A stretch of DNA of 64,000 bases, taken from contig NC_058064.1 of NCBI RefSeq assembly GCF_020085105.1, positions 17,057,823-17,121,822 on the forward strand, given 5' to 3'. Numbering within the stretch: position 1 is the stretch's first letter; every line of letters begins with the position of its first letter. Shown in pieces: positions 46,330-58,400 of this stretch. This DNA comes from Siniperca chuatsi. Lineage: Eukaryota; Chordata; Actinopteri; Centrarchiformes; Sinipercidae. Position numbers and translations under genes: made by a program. The notes beneath the pieces are model-generated. The model did no database searches and was not told the DNA's origin. It was given only the letters and a program-made list of their open reading frames with translations.

Positions 46330-46770
46330 TACAGGTGATGAGGAGGTTCCAACCCTCACCTATCGGGAATAAAGAATGACGAACGAATTAGATCACAGAT
46401 ATAAGTGAGCGAAGGGAGTTTTCTTCGTAAGGTGGCTGTGCTCAGCCTTAGGATTAGCGTGAAGAGCCTGAACATTCAGAAGGCACTTGGAGTAAAATTG
46501 CTGGTCCTTCGCAATGAAAGAATCTAGTTTAGATGGTTTGGGAATCTGATTAGGACGCACCCAAAATGCCTCCCTGTGGGAGTTTTCTGAGCACGTCCAA
46601 CTGTGAAGAGGCCCCAGGGTTGACTCAGAACAGGAGAAGGGATTATATATCCCATCTGGCCTGGGAACACCTTGAGATCCCCCATGAAGAGCTGGAGAAG
46701 TGGGAGGTCAAGGAGCTACCTTGCACAGCCTGCTGCCAGCCCAGACCCAGATTCAGAGATTCAAGCATCA
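46330..46770 (+). mobile_element. Degenerate non-LTR retrotransposon 3' region (RTE-like)
   Basis: The stretch reads, with frameshifts, as a reverse-transcriptase C-terminal tail: 'gtggctgtgctcagccttagg', MPPCGSFLST..CEEAPG, RRRDYISHLAWEHLEIPHEELEKWE and ACCQPRPRF. The phrase W-(D/R)-Y-I-S-x-L-A-W-E-x-L-x-I-P-x-E-E-L-E is typical of the widely spread teleost retrotransposon tail. Frameshifted and dead. Confidence 0.65.
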
Positions 46771-47586
46771 GAGAATGGATAGTATAGAATCAAAAAAACA
46801 TTTAAAGTAGCAGAAACAATTTCCTGTTTTCAAAAGAGCAATGAATACACGATTTCTCACAAAACATTATTAAATCTGGCTCTGACAAATAATATCTCAG
46901 TTTGGTTTATGCTGGTGGCTCCTACGTGTTTATCACTCAATGTATCTGTACATGCTAAGTTGTAATCATAGGGCACTATGATGCAAATAATCTACCAAGG
47001 ACAGACATAAACAAACACATAATGCAGAAATGGAGAAGACAACATCAAGGAGAAGAGGAAGGAGAACAACACAGATCTTGGGGTTTAATGGGAGAGATAG
47101 AAAGAATGAAGATAAAGATTGAGAGGAAGGGCAAGCTGGGGGGGAAGACGTTATTTTTAGGTACGAAGGCTGCAGTGTCTCCCAGCGGAATATACACACA
47201 CATAAACAAATGTAAACACAACACGTGGCACACCATTACCCTGTCGCTCTCTTGCCACATGACAAACACAAAGCCCACAGGCCACAAAACATACAGGGCA
47301 CTCAGCTGACACACACACACCAAAGTTTGATTGCACACCCAGACACTCCAGTGTCATATGTTTGCATGCATGGGGTTAGCTTAAGGTCACGCCAAAGGCA
47401 ATACACTTCATCCATCTTCTAATAGCAAAACAGAGATTGTGTGCAGGATAGATGATCCTCTTATCAGTTGATCATACCAGCACTGTAATCACTACACACA
47501 CACCCACACACACACACATTTGGTAGGAGGTAGAGCTCTCTGCCGCAGGTACTGCAATTTAGGCTAACAGAATTTTTGTGTATACA

Positions 47587-47589
<3 letters not shown>

Positions 47590-47672
<83 letters not shown>
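47590..47672. repeat. (TG)41 microsatellite
   Basis: At about 83 bases this is the longest dinucleotide run outside the AT tract. It translates into meaningless poly-His-Thr or Val-Cys frames. Confidence 0.97.
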
Positions 47673-47676
<4 letters not shown>

Positions 47677-47785
47677 CGAGAATGCTGATTGGGAGCAAAC
47701 AAACACACATACTGCTACGGCTAGAAACAGGAACTAGAGAAGCTTGAAATGGATCTTGCTTTCCAGAGCAGCCCCAAATTGTTTT

Positions 47786-48215
47786 AAGCTGCACTAATCT
47801 ATGTTTTCACATTAACAAAAGGAATGAAATTACTATGTGTATGTGAAAGGGGTTCATCGAATTACCACCCAACTCTGCAGTTCCCCTGAGCTCTACTGAG
47901 GAAGATAGCATCTTTCAGATCATTATTTTGGTTTAACGTCCCACAACTTTGCTGTTTTGGTACAGTTTCACCGTGCTAATCAACAGCAAAAAACAACAAA
48001 AAAAAACTCTGATAAACAACTGTGCGCTACCTGCCCAGCACCGAACAACAGACAGACAAAGATAGCAACTGGCTGTTGAACACAGTGGAGCATTTAGCAG
48101 CTAATGGCAATTGTGTGCTAACATGTTCACCATAACAACAACATAACTTTGTAAGGTTGTCAGTTTGTTGTGCTGCCCCTATGTGGCCATAAAATCAATC
48201 AATACAGGTTTAAAG
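47786..48215 (+). repeat. Dispersed element, copy 2 (see 7715-8300)
   Basis: Landmarks in order: 'gctgcactaatctat', 'gtatgtgaaaggggttcatc', 'gcagttcccctgag', 'caacagacagacaaag', 'gtggagcatttagcagcta', 'gctgcccctatgtggcc'. Same orientation as copy 1. Confidence 0.75.
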
Positions 48216-49149
48216 TTTGTCAACAATTACATGGTGGAGAGAGAAAGTCTGTTGTATTAGCTAAGTTGCAGTAAGTAATAAAGATGTCAGTTGGCTTTGG
48301 TTTTCCAAATTTGCTTTCAAATACAAACACAGGCAGATTCTGTGACTAGCTTGAACACAGTTATTTAAGATATTACATGACTGCTCGCTATCTGCAGCAG
48401 GAATTTAGCAATAGCCAATACCGTTGTGAGCTCATTTATGTGTGGCCCTCGTGTTGATCAGTGGTATTAATAAGCCACGTAGGATAGTAGAATAAACAGC
48501 TAGTGCTATTTTAGTCATTCAGCACAGTCCAGTGTTTGGTCCTGTCAGTGCTGCTGTTCCCGCTGGCATTTACTGTATATACAATCACTGTGTTGTTTGT
48601 GTAGTGAAAGTGGTTGTAATCTAGCGCTGTCTGCTAAATATGAGAGGCAGTTTTATTGCACATGATGTTCATGTGGCCCTGTTTATCTCACTGTAGCTTC
48701 TGACTGTATAAACCAGTTACTTGCTGTCACAAACTGTGTACATAGCTGCATAGTGTGCTACTAGTCCAAGCTTATTGCCTTTCGCTGCCATACAAATTAC
48801 CAACAGCAGCTTTAAAATTCACTTGTGTATAACTGGATTGTATGGATCTCTATACCGTCTAACAGTAAGGCATAAATACACAGTCATTCTTAAACTCATT
48901 GAAGTATGTATGTGCATGCATTTAATTTTAATGTTAACGAAAACATTAACCACCTGCTGTTAACCCTCTTATTGCTCCTCCAGCCACAATGATCTGCTGC
49001 TGCTACAACACATGTATATAATAAGCCCCCCATTGTGTTTGTGAAATCAACACCTTCCTTCCCCTCTGGTCTGTATGTTACATAACGCTTATTTGTCTCA
49101 TTACATCCACACCAGACCAACGAGGGTTAAGAAGCTTCCGGTCTGTCCA

Positions 49150-49150
<1 letters not shown>

Positions 49151-49183
<33 letters not shown>
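49151..49183. repeat. (CA)16 microsatellite
   Basis: A perfect CA run in the noncoding interval. Confidence 0.95.
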
Positions 49184-49186
<3 letters not shown>

Positions 49187-50337
49187 TGGATGAACACAAT
49201 GTGTGAAAGAATGTGTGTTTTCCTGTCTGGATGTTTGGTTGGTGAATCCAAACACATAGCTGGAGATGGCACATTCCAGTGGAGAGATATGGGGAACTGT
49301 GCGACACATACAAATGCTGTGTTTCCAATGGGAGGATTATGCAAATTATGTTGTACTGAAATAGAAAAGCTAAAGGAAAAAGGTTTCGATAAGAACCTCT
49401 AACCTGACTCAAAGAGGAACTTTGTTAACATCGTGAAAATTTCAATGTATTTTTGTATAAATAATGACACAGCAATGATCAATTCAAATTTTATTTATTA
49501 TGACTCAGGGTCCAGATAAAATTATGTCTGACAAGTTATTGCAAAACAGAAAGACATCTTTTCATTTAGGTGATTAAAATGTCTAGAGAATTGGCAAAGC
49601 TGCCAACTGCAGTTTTAAAATGCAACAACAGCTACAGTCGCCTACACCCAACAACACCCAACAACACAAAAGCAACGCTTAACCACAGAGAGATTTCTAA
49701 GGATCGCCTAACACAATTGAACAGGACTTTAACCTCCCTCTCTCTATTATCACCTCTCCACCTCCTCTGCTGTCTGTTTTATAGCTTTCCATCGTTCTCA
49801 CGCCCCACCACTCAGTCCCTGAACACAGTCGCCAAATCCATCTCCATTCACCCTGAGGCCTTTGGGAACAGGTGTTCACTCTCTGAGGTGCCCTGTTTTG
49901 TGTGAATGTGTGTGTGAGTGTGTGTGTGCGCGCGCTGCTCGCACCATCCAACAGTGGCCTGGGCTCTTTCCTGTCTTTGTGCCAACCCAGGTGGGACGTC
50001 CCAGCCTGAGACAAAGATGCAACATTTCCCATAAATTCATTATATCAGACGTTTGCTGGCCAAATATTATCTTTGTGCCTCCTTCAGGTGCTGTGATGCA
50101 CAAAGCTTGATTAAACCTGGCATTTCTGATTGATGGAATTCATGAACAGATATGGTTTGTATGTTTGTCCATCGCACACAATATCTTTAATGCCTACAGC
50201 TGGGTATCATCTGAAATTTTTCCATTTCCATAACAACACCAAAACACTTTTTGGTTCCTTAATTTGAGAAATATAAACATGCTTTTCTACAAAACCCTGG
50301 ATTAGTTTGACAAAAGAAGTGAACGTTCTCAGATATA

Positions 50338-50794
50338 TTAAAGGAATACCTCGACATTTTGGAAAATGTGCTTTTTCGCTTTTTTACTGATAGTTAGATG
50401 AGAAGATTGAAACCACTCATGTCTGAACACTAAAGCTATATCCAGCAGCCAGTTAGCTTAGCACAAGACAACAAACACAGGGAAACAGAAATCTGTCTAC
50501 AAAAACCTCTCATTGATTAGTGTAAAAACGACACAGTGTGGTTTTGTGTTAGACTGTTTCTTGAGGTGCAGTCATTTCCTGGAGTCTCCGCTGGTTGCTG
50601 TGTAACCTCATGGTGACAAAAAGACTCCAGGAAGTTATTGTGCCTGGCCAAGAAATAGTCTGGCACTTTACTCCCTGTAGCTGTTTCTCTCTGTTTCCAG
50701 TCTTTAAGCTAACCAGCTGCTCGTGGTAGCTTCATATTTACTGTACAGACAAACGAATAAGTGTGTTTCCCAAAATGTCTCTTGAAATCCTTTA
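50338..50794 (+). mobile_element. Palindromic MITE-like element, copy E
   Basis: The left end is TTAAAGGAATACCTCGACAT, followed by 'tttactgatagttagatgagaagattgaaacc'; the right end is 'gcttcatatttactgtacag..gaataagtgtgtttcccaaaatgtc'. The interior holds 'ccagcagccagttagctta' and 'gcctggccaag'. Same family as 13141-13651. Confidence 0.75.
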
Positions 50795-52717
50795 GGGTGT
50801 TACCAGCCTGGAGCAAAAGTCCATTGAATTCATATGTGAATTCAAGGTTCTGTATCTACCTCTATAGATGCCACATATCTGTTTTGCAATTTTGAAAATG
50901 AGTGCACGTCCTCACTTCACACTATTTTGAACACCAAGGACCAGCTAACTCTTCCCTCTCTTTCCTCGCAGATGACGATCAAGAAACATGATGGAACAGA
51001 TTTTCTATTTCTTGCCTCACGCTGCAATATTTCTGAGAGATGACTGTTTTATCTAGTTTCTATCTTTGACGCCATGTGGTCACAGCTGTGGTGTGCTTCC
51101 CAGAGATCTCCTGTCAATCAAACAGTCTAGAATTGTACTCTAACATTTTCATCCTTTGGTTTTCTGTTGACAAAGTCAGTCAGTTTCTGTAGTTTCTTGG
51201 TCTGTTCAGTCACGGCTGCTATCACTGCTCATGTAGGACTGTTGCTCTAATCTGATTAGAACAGATTATTAGTGTGTGTGCAAACGTACCTAGCAATACT
51301 GACCTCGAATTGATCTGACCTTTCAGATAATGATGAATAAGATACTTACTGGTGCTGATACAGTGAGGAGCTTGAGAAGCATAAAACCTCAGAGTAGTAT
51401 TAGGAACCTCCGTCCATTACAGCAACATTTCTGATAGAATTCATTAGAATTGGCTGAATTAAGAAGCAACAAGGCCTGACTATTGTCTCTCTGGGCTTCA
51501 TGGGTAGTCCAATTTTTGTGACGGTTTCCTGTGAACTTTCGATGCACTTTATTGGCACTGATTGCAGATAACGCCTGTCTGTGAGGCAATGATTAACCCG
51601 CTGGGAAGGAAGAGGGATAATTAGAGATTCCTACTTGAGATTAAAAAGGAAACTCACTTTTACACAGAGACTGGAATTTAAAGTAAGAGGAGGCAGCAGG
51701 ATAAGAGAGGGCAATCGGAACAAGGTTACACAGTCTGTCTTGAAATCCTAGAGCTCACAGGTTCAAATCCAATAAGAGCCAAACAACGTCCTCTAAAAGC
51801 TAAATCTGACGTGAGTGAAATAAATCAAATTCAACTGCAGGTAGAAACATTTCATTGTTATGATTATGTGAGATGGTCAGATGATGCAAAAATAGTTTTA
51901 GAGAAGCAGGCAGATGGTGAGAGTTGTGTAGGACGGGATGTACTGAATAGCAGAATGTCAACTACAGCTGACTGCACTTGGCACAAACACTGTACCACTT
52001 ATTTGCGTGTTTATGTGTTTGTGTGCACAAAAAATCTAATATTCTAATCTTGCATTATGAAAACGATTTTGAATTTGATATCTTAAGATTGTTTTTATAG
52101 CTAAAACACAATTTGAAAGACAGAAATTTTCAAATCACAGCTACATAACTTAGCATGCTGTAAAATGTGTTTACTGTAGTATAGCTGCGTCACATACATC
52201 TCAGGCAGTTACCAGTTGTCATGTCTACTACTTGACAATTGTGGGCAGAAAAATTTGATGTTTTCCTCAAATCGTTCAGCACTTTCTTAGGAGTGAAAAT
52301 ATTTTAACAACATTAAGCCATTTTGGTCTGTGCTGTATTTCTTCAAGCTGTTTTGGATTAAGTCAAATTAAGGTTTTAAGTTAATTGCAAGCAACACCGG
52401 ACCGATAAACTATTTTGCAAGAAAATATCATTAGCATTACAAAGTGTAACGGTTCTTTAATTTCATTTACATGTCATTTCTTCAGCAGTTATTTAGCCCA
52501 TTTTAAGAACAGAGACAATAAAGAGCAAACAGAGTGAAACATCATCCGAGTTGCTCGCTGTGTTCAGATCCTCACTAGTGTGCGTCTGTGTGTGATGATG
52601 AATATTTCAGCATCCTCACTGTCAAACGACACCACTTGAGTTCACAGTGAGTGCTCACCACATGAGGGAAAGTGACTTCATGAATGACGTCTGTTTATTT
52701 TAATGTGTGACCTCTGC

Positions 52718-53141
52718 GTGTGTGTGTGTGTGTGTGTGTAATCCTTGTCTGCTGCTGCTCTAACAATGCCACTGGTTAATCTCCAGATTAGGAGCCAATC
52801 TCAGTCATCCAACTCAACTCTCCACACACACACACACACACACACACCTGGCAAAGTATGATGGGGCAGTTTATCCTGTAGGCAATTGGACAAGGCATGA
52901 TGCCAAAACATTTGTGTCTGTGTGTCTGTGTGTGTGTGTGCGCGTGTGTGCGCGCATGCGCATAATCCCTGCCCGCTGCTGTTCTAACAATGCCATTGGT
53001 TAATCTCCAGATTATGAGCCAATCTCAAAAAACTCAACCTTCCATACACACACATACACACACTTGGCTAAACACGATGGGATGGTTTATTCTTGGGGCA
53101 ATTGGACAGGACGTGATGCCAAAACATGCAGGAATAATGAT

Positions 53142-53205
<64 letters not shown>
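52718..53205 (+). repeat. Tandem duplication, period about 224, of a (TG)n-unique-(CA)n unit
   Basis: Unit 1 runs from about 52718 and unit 2 from about 52942. Both contain 'gctgctgttctaacaatgcca.tggttaatctccagatta.gagccaatctca', then a CA run, then 'gcaattggaca.g.c.tgatgccaaaacat'. Unit 2 ends in a 62-base GT run (53144-53205). Each unit carries GT and CA runs in opposite sense that could pair into a hairpin. Confidence 0.9.
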
Positions 53206-53206
<1 letters not shown>

Positions 53207-54210
53207 ACAGTGATGAGAGAGACAAAAGTGAGTATTACAGCAGAATTACAGAGTGTGTGTGTCTGTGTGCAATGTATTTGAGGGAGAGAAAACAAAGAAT
53301 AGTCTAACACACATAGCTGCCCTACAAGACCAAACATTTCTTCTGACACCCAAACACATTCATACAAGATGACACCACACACACACAAAAATATTAGGCC
53401 TATATGATGGCTTTGTTTTACTGTAAAATGAAACACACACACCAGCAGGCTGACAAAGGTGTTTGATGCAGGATGACCTACATTTTTCACTTTTTAGAGC
53501 TAGAAAAAAGCTGTGTGTGTGTGTGAGAGAGAGAGACCTTTGGCAATATTGTCTTTGTTACACTCATGCCAATAAATCATATTGAACTGAAATTGAGAAA
53601 GATAGAGAGAGTGAATGAACTTACACCACTCTGCATTCCTTGCATGGCTCAAATAACTTTCCTCATAAATGTGTGTCTGTGTGTGTTTTCTTGCTGCACC
53701 CAGCCCACACTAATTGTATTCATTCTGAAGCCCTAGAATTAGCCAGACCCCAAAAAAACCCAATAATTACTACTTCACCTACATGATGCCCACCCTGTGG
53801 CAGTTCAGTGGCAGGGAGGCATTCCCATCAGCCCCAGGGGATGTTAGCAAGGCCTGCTTTCAGATTTATTTACATTTTACTGCTTTTCACATTTAGTGTA
53901 CTTCCTCAGGTACCAACAAAAAAAGAGAAGGGGAGAAAGAGCTTATTGGGCTATTGGAAGGTCCTACATTGTGTGTGTACACACATGGGCACACACACAC
54001 ATACACACACTGGAAAATGTTGATGGAAATATACAAACACACATGGAAATATATGATCACACATACAAACCCTGAGAAACATATGTACATACACATGTAC
54101 ACAGGCAACAGACTCGTATATACAGTGCTGCATTCACTGAAACACAGTCCAACACACACACATACACACTTGTTAACTCACACACGTGAAGAAACGTACA
54201 TGCTCATACA

Positions 54211-54211
<1 letters not shown>

Positions 54212-54257
<46 letters not shown>
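54212..54257. repeat. (CA)23 microsatellite in a CA-rich stretch
   Basis: A perfect CA run inside about 450 bases (53970-54420) of ACA-rich sequence. Reading frames here are composition artefacts. Confidence 0.95.
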
Positions 54258-54260
<3 letters not shown>

Positions 54261-54763
54261 GTACCCAGACAGAAACAAACAAAATGATATAAATACAGTG
54301 AAATAGAGATGGGTGTGCACACACATAGAAAAGCATGCAAAAAGACAAACATAAAGAGATGCGCACACATAGAAATACAAACACACACACACACATACAT
54401 ACACAGACATATAAACACTCCTCTGATCAATAAAACACTGCACAAGTTGGAGTTATACAAACAGGAGAGAGAAAGAGAGAGAGAGATATCAAGCTGCTGG
54501 CCTGGTTGTCAATAGCAACAGTGTTCTGGAGGCAGGCCGTCTAGCTATAACATGCTAAGATTATATTTCAGTGATATGGTGATCAGCACATCCATATACC
54601 CACTTGAATCTGACGGGCACCCCGGCTTTAGACAAGGACATCAGAACATTTGAACTGACAGCAAAGCTGTTTGCCTCACAGTACTGTAATGTTATCAACC
54701 GCACTTCACTGATTTTTCTAACGACTATGATCTCTGTTCCTGTCGCTTCAGTTTTTGCATAAG

Positions 54764-54952
54764 TTAAAGGGGCACTCCAATAAAAGCCCATGTCGAGATA
54801 AGCCCTAATGACACCATCAGGGTTACTTTATACGACATTGAAAACCACTTCCAGAGCCACAGAAGGCATTACACAACTATTTTTACAGGCTGAGTGGCAC
54901 TCTTCATGACTAGTAATAATATATATGTAAAACTGGTGGAATGCCCCTTTAA
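54764..54952. mobile_element. 189-base inverted-repeat element flanked by TTAA (MITE-like)
   Basis: The left end TTAAAGGGGCACTCCA and the right end TGGAATGCCCCTTTAA are inverted copies with one mismatch, and both abut TTAA. TTAA at both ends fits the target preference of piggyBac-type transposons, although the TTAA could also be part of the terminal repeat. The interior is shared, in reverse orientation, with 3480-3670. Noncoding. Confidence 0.7.
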
Positions 54953-55421
54953 CAGCACATGAAGGATTAGTTGAATGTGAGCTTCAACCCAGACTGCATC
55001 ATTCACCCAAAACTCTCACTTTGACTTCTGCTCACACTCTTCTGCTCCAACAGGAAGTTTCGAACCAATCACTGACATTCTGCTGTTCCGTCACATGGCA
55101 CTTAAGTTTCTCAAACTGAAACCAATCACACATCTCAAAACTTTACTCTGCCAGGAGACAACTCACTTCACTGTGCCCATTCTGATCTGTCGGTCTCAGG
55201 AGAAAGGAGTGAGAAAGAGCGCAAGTGTGTGCACATATTCGCAGAACACGATCTCATGTTCCTGCTATACATTAGATATAATGCATACACCGATCAATAC
55301 AAGCGCTGCTATACAGCCCAGAGACATAGGGAGGGGGCTGTCAGGGTAATTACTTTGTCCTCTGGGGGTGTATCACTCACAGCCAACAGCCTAGATCTGA
55401 ATGTGGGTCAATACACACACT

Positions 55422-55423
<2 letters not shown>

Positions 55424-55463
<40 letters not shown>
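55424..55463. repeat. (AC)20 microsatellite
   Basis: A perfect AC run in the noncoding interval. Confidence 0.95.
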
Positions 55464-55465
<2 letters not shown>

Positions 55466-56817
55466 TGAGCAGGCAGTTGTTCCAGATGAAGGATGGTGGA
55501 AGTAAATCCAGGTCAAACAGGAAGTGGAAAAGAGCCTAAATGCATCACGGACGTTTCACTGCAGAAATGGATGATAGGTGGTCGATAGAACCCCTTACCA
55601 TCTGCTGTTGATGCATACAGTGATGATATGATACTATTATATCATGACTGACAACTGTACTGTACACACTAATTATAATTTCTACATTTTATCTTTAATC
55701 TGAGAACACGAATTATGAAGCAAGTTTTTTTTTTTTTTTAGGAGTTTAGACGCCAGTTTATCTAACAACAATTCACTTAATATCTCACTGTATCCAGGGT
55801 GAAGACAGGATACGCTTGAGGCTGCAGAAAACATAGCTATGTACATCCCCTACAGGTAATTTACAAGCAGGCTGTGCACCTTCACAAATCACAAAAGCAT
55901 CTCAATGGAACTGACAAAAACTGGTAAAAATCATCAAGTCATTTTAAAATCATGAACACAAATCATTTCAAAAGGAGGGCATTACAACAAGCTAAAGGAC
56001 TCGTTCAAGTCAGCATGAAGAAATGTCTGCAGCTGGTTCTCCCATTTCTCTCCATACGACTTGAATGTGGCACGCGTGAAAACTAAAGGCACTTCCATCA
56101 ACCGAAAAGCAAATGTTTATATATTTATATTGTCATAATAATTAAAAGTCACCTCAAGCAGATGCTTGAGGTAATCTTTCACTGTGAAAGAACTTTAGCT
56201 GCTTTAAAGGGGAAAGGAAAATCTCACTATATTCTAAAATACAAGTGAATGTACAGTCTAGTGTGGGCTGCATGAATCTGTGGTTGTACAGACACACAGA
56301 CTTTAATGTTAATTAAATTGAAGAGTGCCTGTAGTGTTACATAGGCCTATTAATTTTATAGTAGGTTTATGCATTTTTTTTTTTTGGAGATCTGTCAGTG
56401 ACATTCCTGCATTATTGGTGTTAATTGCTTGCCCAGAAATAACACCAGTAACGCAGAAATGTTCATTTACATTTACATTAGGGTTCCTCTCGCTGGGGGG
56501 TAGCCTGGCTGCCAATATGTAAACAAACCACAATATTTGCTCCCGAAATAACGAATTAAAAGATTTTATGTTTCAAATATGTGCGAGGAGCGAACATTAC
56601 AGTCATAATTGAAAATGGTAAAAATGTAAGGTAGCTGTAAAATATGAAATGTAGCTAGAGTCTGGCTGAATTATTCTTCAGCTGCCGTTTCCTCTGTGTT
56701 GTCATTCCCACACACTGTTCAGCCTTCGTCCTAAGCGACCGGACCAAATGTAACGTCAGGGAGTCCATTGTCGGACAGACTGTGTGTTATCCACAAATGA
56801 CATTTGCGCAAATTTAC

Positions 56818-57160
56818 CTGAAAATGGTGAATTCCGTCGTTTCAAGCCGACTCTCCGGAGCAGCCAGGCCCGGATGCCCTCCTCCGCTTTATCCGCCCAC
56901 TGAAGTAGCCTAAACGTATGTATTCGGTTCGGTTCCAAACGCTTCGATAGAGAAGAAATATCCTCCGAAACACACAGAGAGATATGAGGGGTGTGAGGAC
57001 GGAGGGCTAGAGACCGAACCCCCGAAATGTCGTCTGTGTGGCGGTGAAAGCACTTTAAAGTGGCCGGAGGAGGATCTGTCTGCTGTAGACACAGGAGACG
57101 GGAGGGGTGCAAACTAGCTGCCATCAAGTGCCACACAGTAGTCAATAAAGGGTCTTCCTG
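56818..57160 (-). other. cdk17: Candidate noncoding first exon of cdk17
   Basis: On the minus strand a GC-richer, CpG-containing block of about 340 bases ends at TTTTCAG|GTAAATTTG, a good donor (exon end at 56818). This matches the need for a 5' noncoding exon. It lies 20 kb from the first coding exon and about 1.2 kb from the diverging phyh gene. A minus-strand open frame of 135 residues crosses it but has no recognisable domain and passes straight through the donor, so I do not call it coding. Confidence 0.4.
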
Positions 57161-57164
57161 CAAC

Positions 57165-57280
57165 TTTTCAAAATAAAACCATTCTCAACGACCATGTGTC
57201 GTTTTCTATCACAACTTTCAAAATAAAAGCGCCAGTGACGAGTTCACAGTGTCCGGTCACAGTATTCAAAATAAAAGTGA
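57165..57280 (-). promoter_or_regulatory. Three TTTTATTTTGAA motifs at about 50-base spacing, putative cdk17 promoter
   Basis: TTCAAAATAAAA occurs at 57167-57178, 57217-57228 and 57265-57276 on the plus strand, spaced 50 and 48 bases apart. The last two copies extend to AAAAG. They lie immediately upstream of the candidate cdk17 noncoding exon. Between 57290 and 58380 the DNA is AT-rich, with minor repeat scraps and no gene. Confidence 0.4.
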
Positions 57281-58400
57281 CAAAATAACAAATTTCATTC
57301 TATAATGTCAAAATAGATAGTTATATACATACACGTATACATACACTTTCAAGGTTATGTTTTGACATATAAAACGACAGTAGGGTGTCTTTACTCCCTT
57401 GTCCCAGTCATTCTTCAATGAAATATTGAACATACAGGTATAGGCTTACACATTCATTTAATTAAGACAATAAAACAATAAGTATTCATCTTTAAAAAAA
57501 GATAATATTCAGGGTATTACAAAAAACAGTCCATGTTTGTTAAAGGTTCTAAAATTAAAATCAAAATCTTCTGTCATGTTACATCTTATAGCTCAGTTGT
57601 ACCAAAATATGTTTTCAAATGATTCATTTTTAAATAATCCTTGAAATTAGTAGATGATGGTAGAAGATTAACCATAGAATGTATATAAAAAGATGAACAA
57701 TGAAATTAATTTTCTTAATTTCAAGTTGAAAAGATGGTTGTGTCATCAGAAAGTTGTGAATATTGAATTTCTCCTTCCCTGCATTGATTCATTTGAAAAG
57801 GATGAATAAATAATAGCAATAGTCATAATCTTTGTGACAAGCTGAAATACAAAAATGGGACACTGGGCATAAATTGGACAGAACTAGAAACATAACTAGC
57901 ATTGAGTTGCATGTTTGGTTGTGTGGCGCCATCTGTTGAATAAAAGCTGCAGCGACTACAATGAATTCAATCCTGTTGTTGAGCATTGGTAATACAGATT
58001 GTAAATCTGAATAAAGAATATTGTTGAATAAATAGAAATATTGTTACTAAAGTCTCTAATTGTCCTGTAAGAAGTTACAGTGTTGATATTTCACAATAAC
58101 CTTGATGTTTAAAGGGTCACTTCCCCCAAATAACAAAAAACATATATTGTCATTTGTGTGTGTGATTTGGGTGAACTTACAAACCCTTTAACCCTTTATG
58201 CTTTGCCTCCTGTGGTACACAAACTCATACTGTTGTTATATCTGTTTATCAGTATTTTTTTAAAGCCTACATTGTAACGTTATTGACAGTGCACGTGTGG
58301 GTGTGAGTGCTGTCATCACTGCACTTTGCCCCAGTCTCAGTCCTCTAGCATAGTTTTATTTATTTCCGGGGATCACATCGGGATACAACCCGACTGGAAA

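Larger units (their letters stand above)
37596..56817 (-). other. cdk17: Long noncoding interval, probable 5' intron of cdk17
   Basis: The first coding exon has a normal acceptor (CCTGCAG|GCCGTG, exon start 37613), so a noncoding exon must lie further right. Across these 19 kb I see no conserved coding exon on either strand. The content is microsatellites, LINE remnants, inverted-repeat elements and anonymous AT-rich sequence (listed separately). Stretches 38.6-40.5, 41.1-43.2, 48.3-49.1, 51.0-52.6 and 55.5-56.7 kb hold nothing I can name beyond minor repeat scraps. Confidence 0.55.

Noticed and set aside
51765..51785. GGTTCAAATCC, a tRNA B-box-like sequence
   Set aside because: No A box at the right distance upstream and no cloverleaf could be drawn; at most a remnant of a tRNA-derived SINE.
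53900..54460. Several overlapping frames rich in Val-Cys or His-Thr
   Set aside because: All come from GT/CA microsatellites; the same is true near 29790, 36640, 40590, 47590, 49151 and 53144.
56756..57163. Minus-strand open frame of 135 residues next to the putative cdk17 promoter
   Set aside because: No similarity to any family I know; it reads straight through the best donor site and lies in a CpG-rich block where stops are rare. Treated as noncoding exon sequence.
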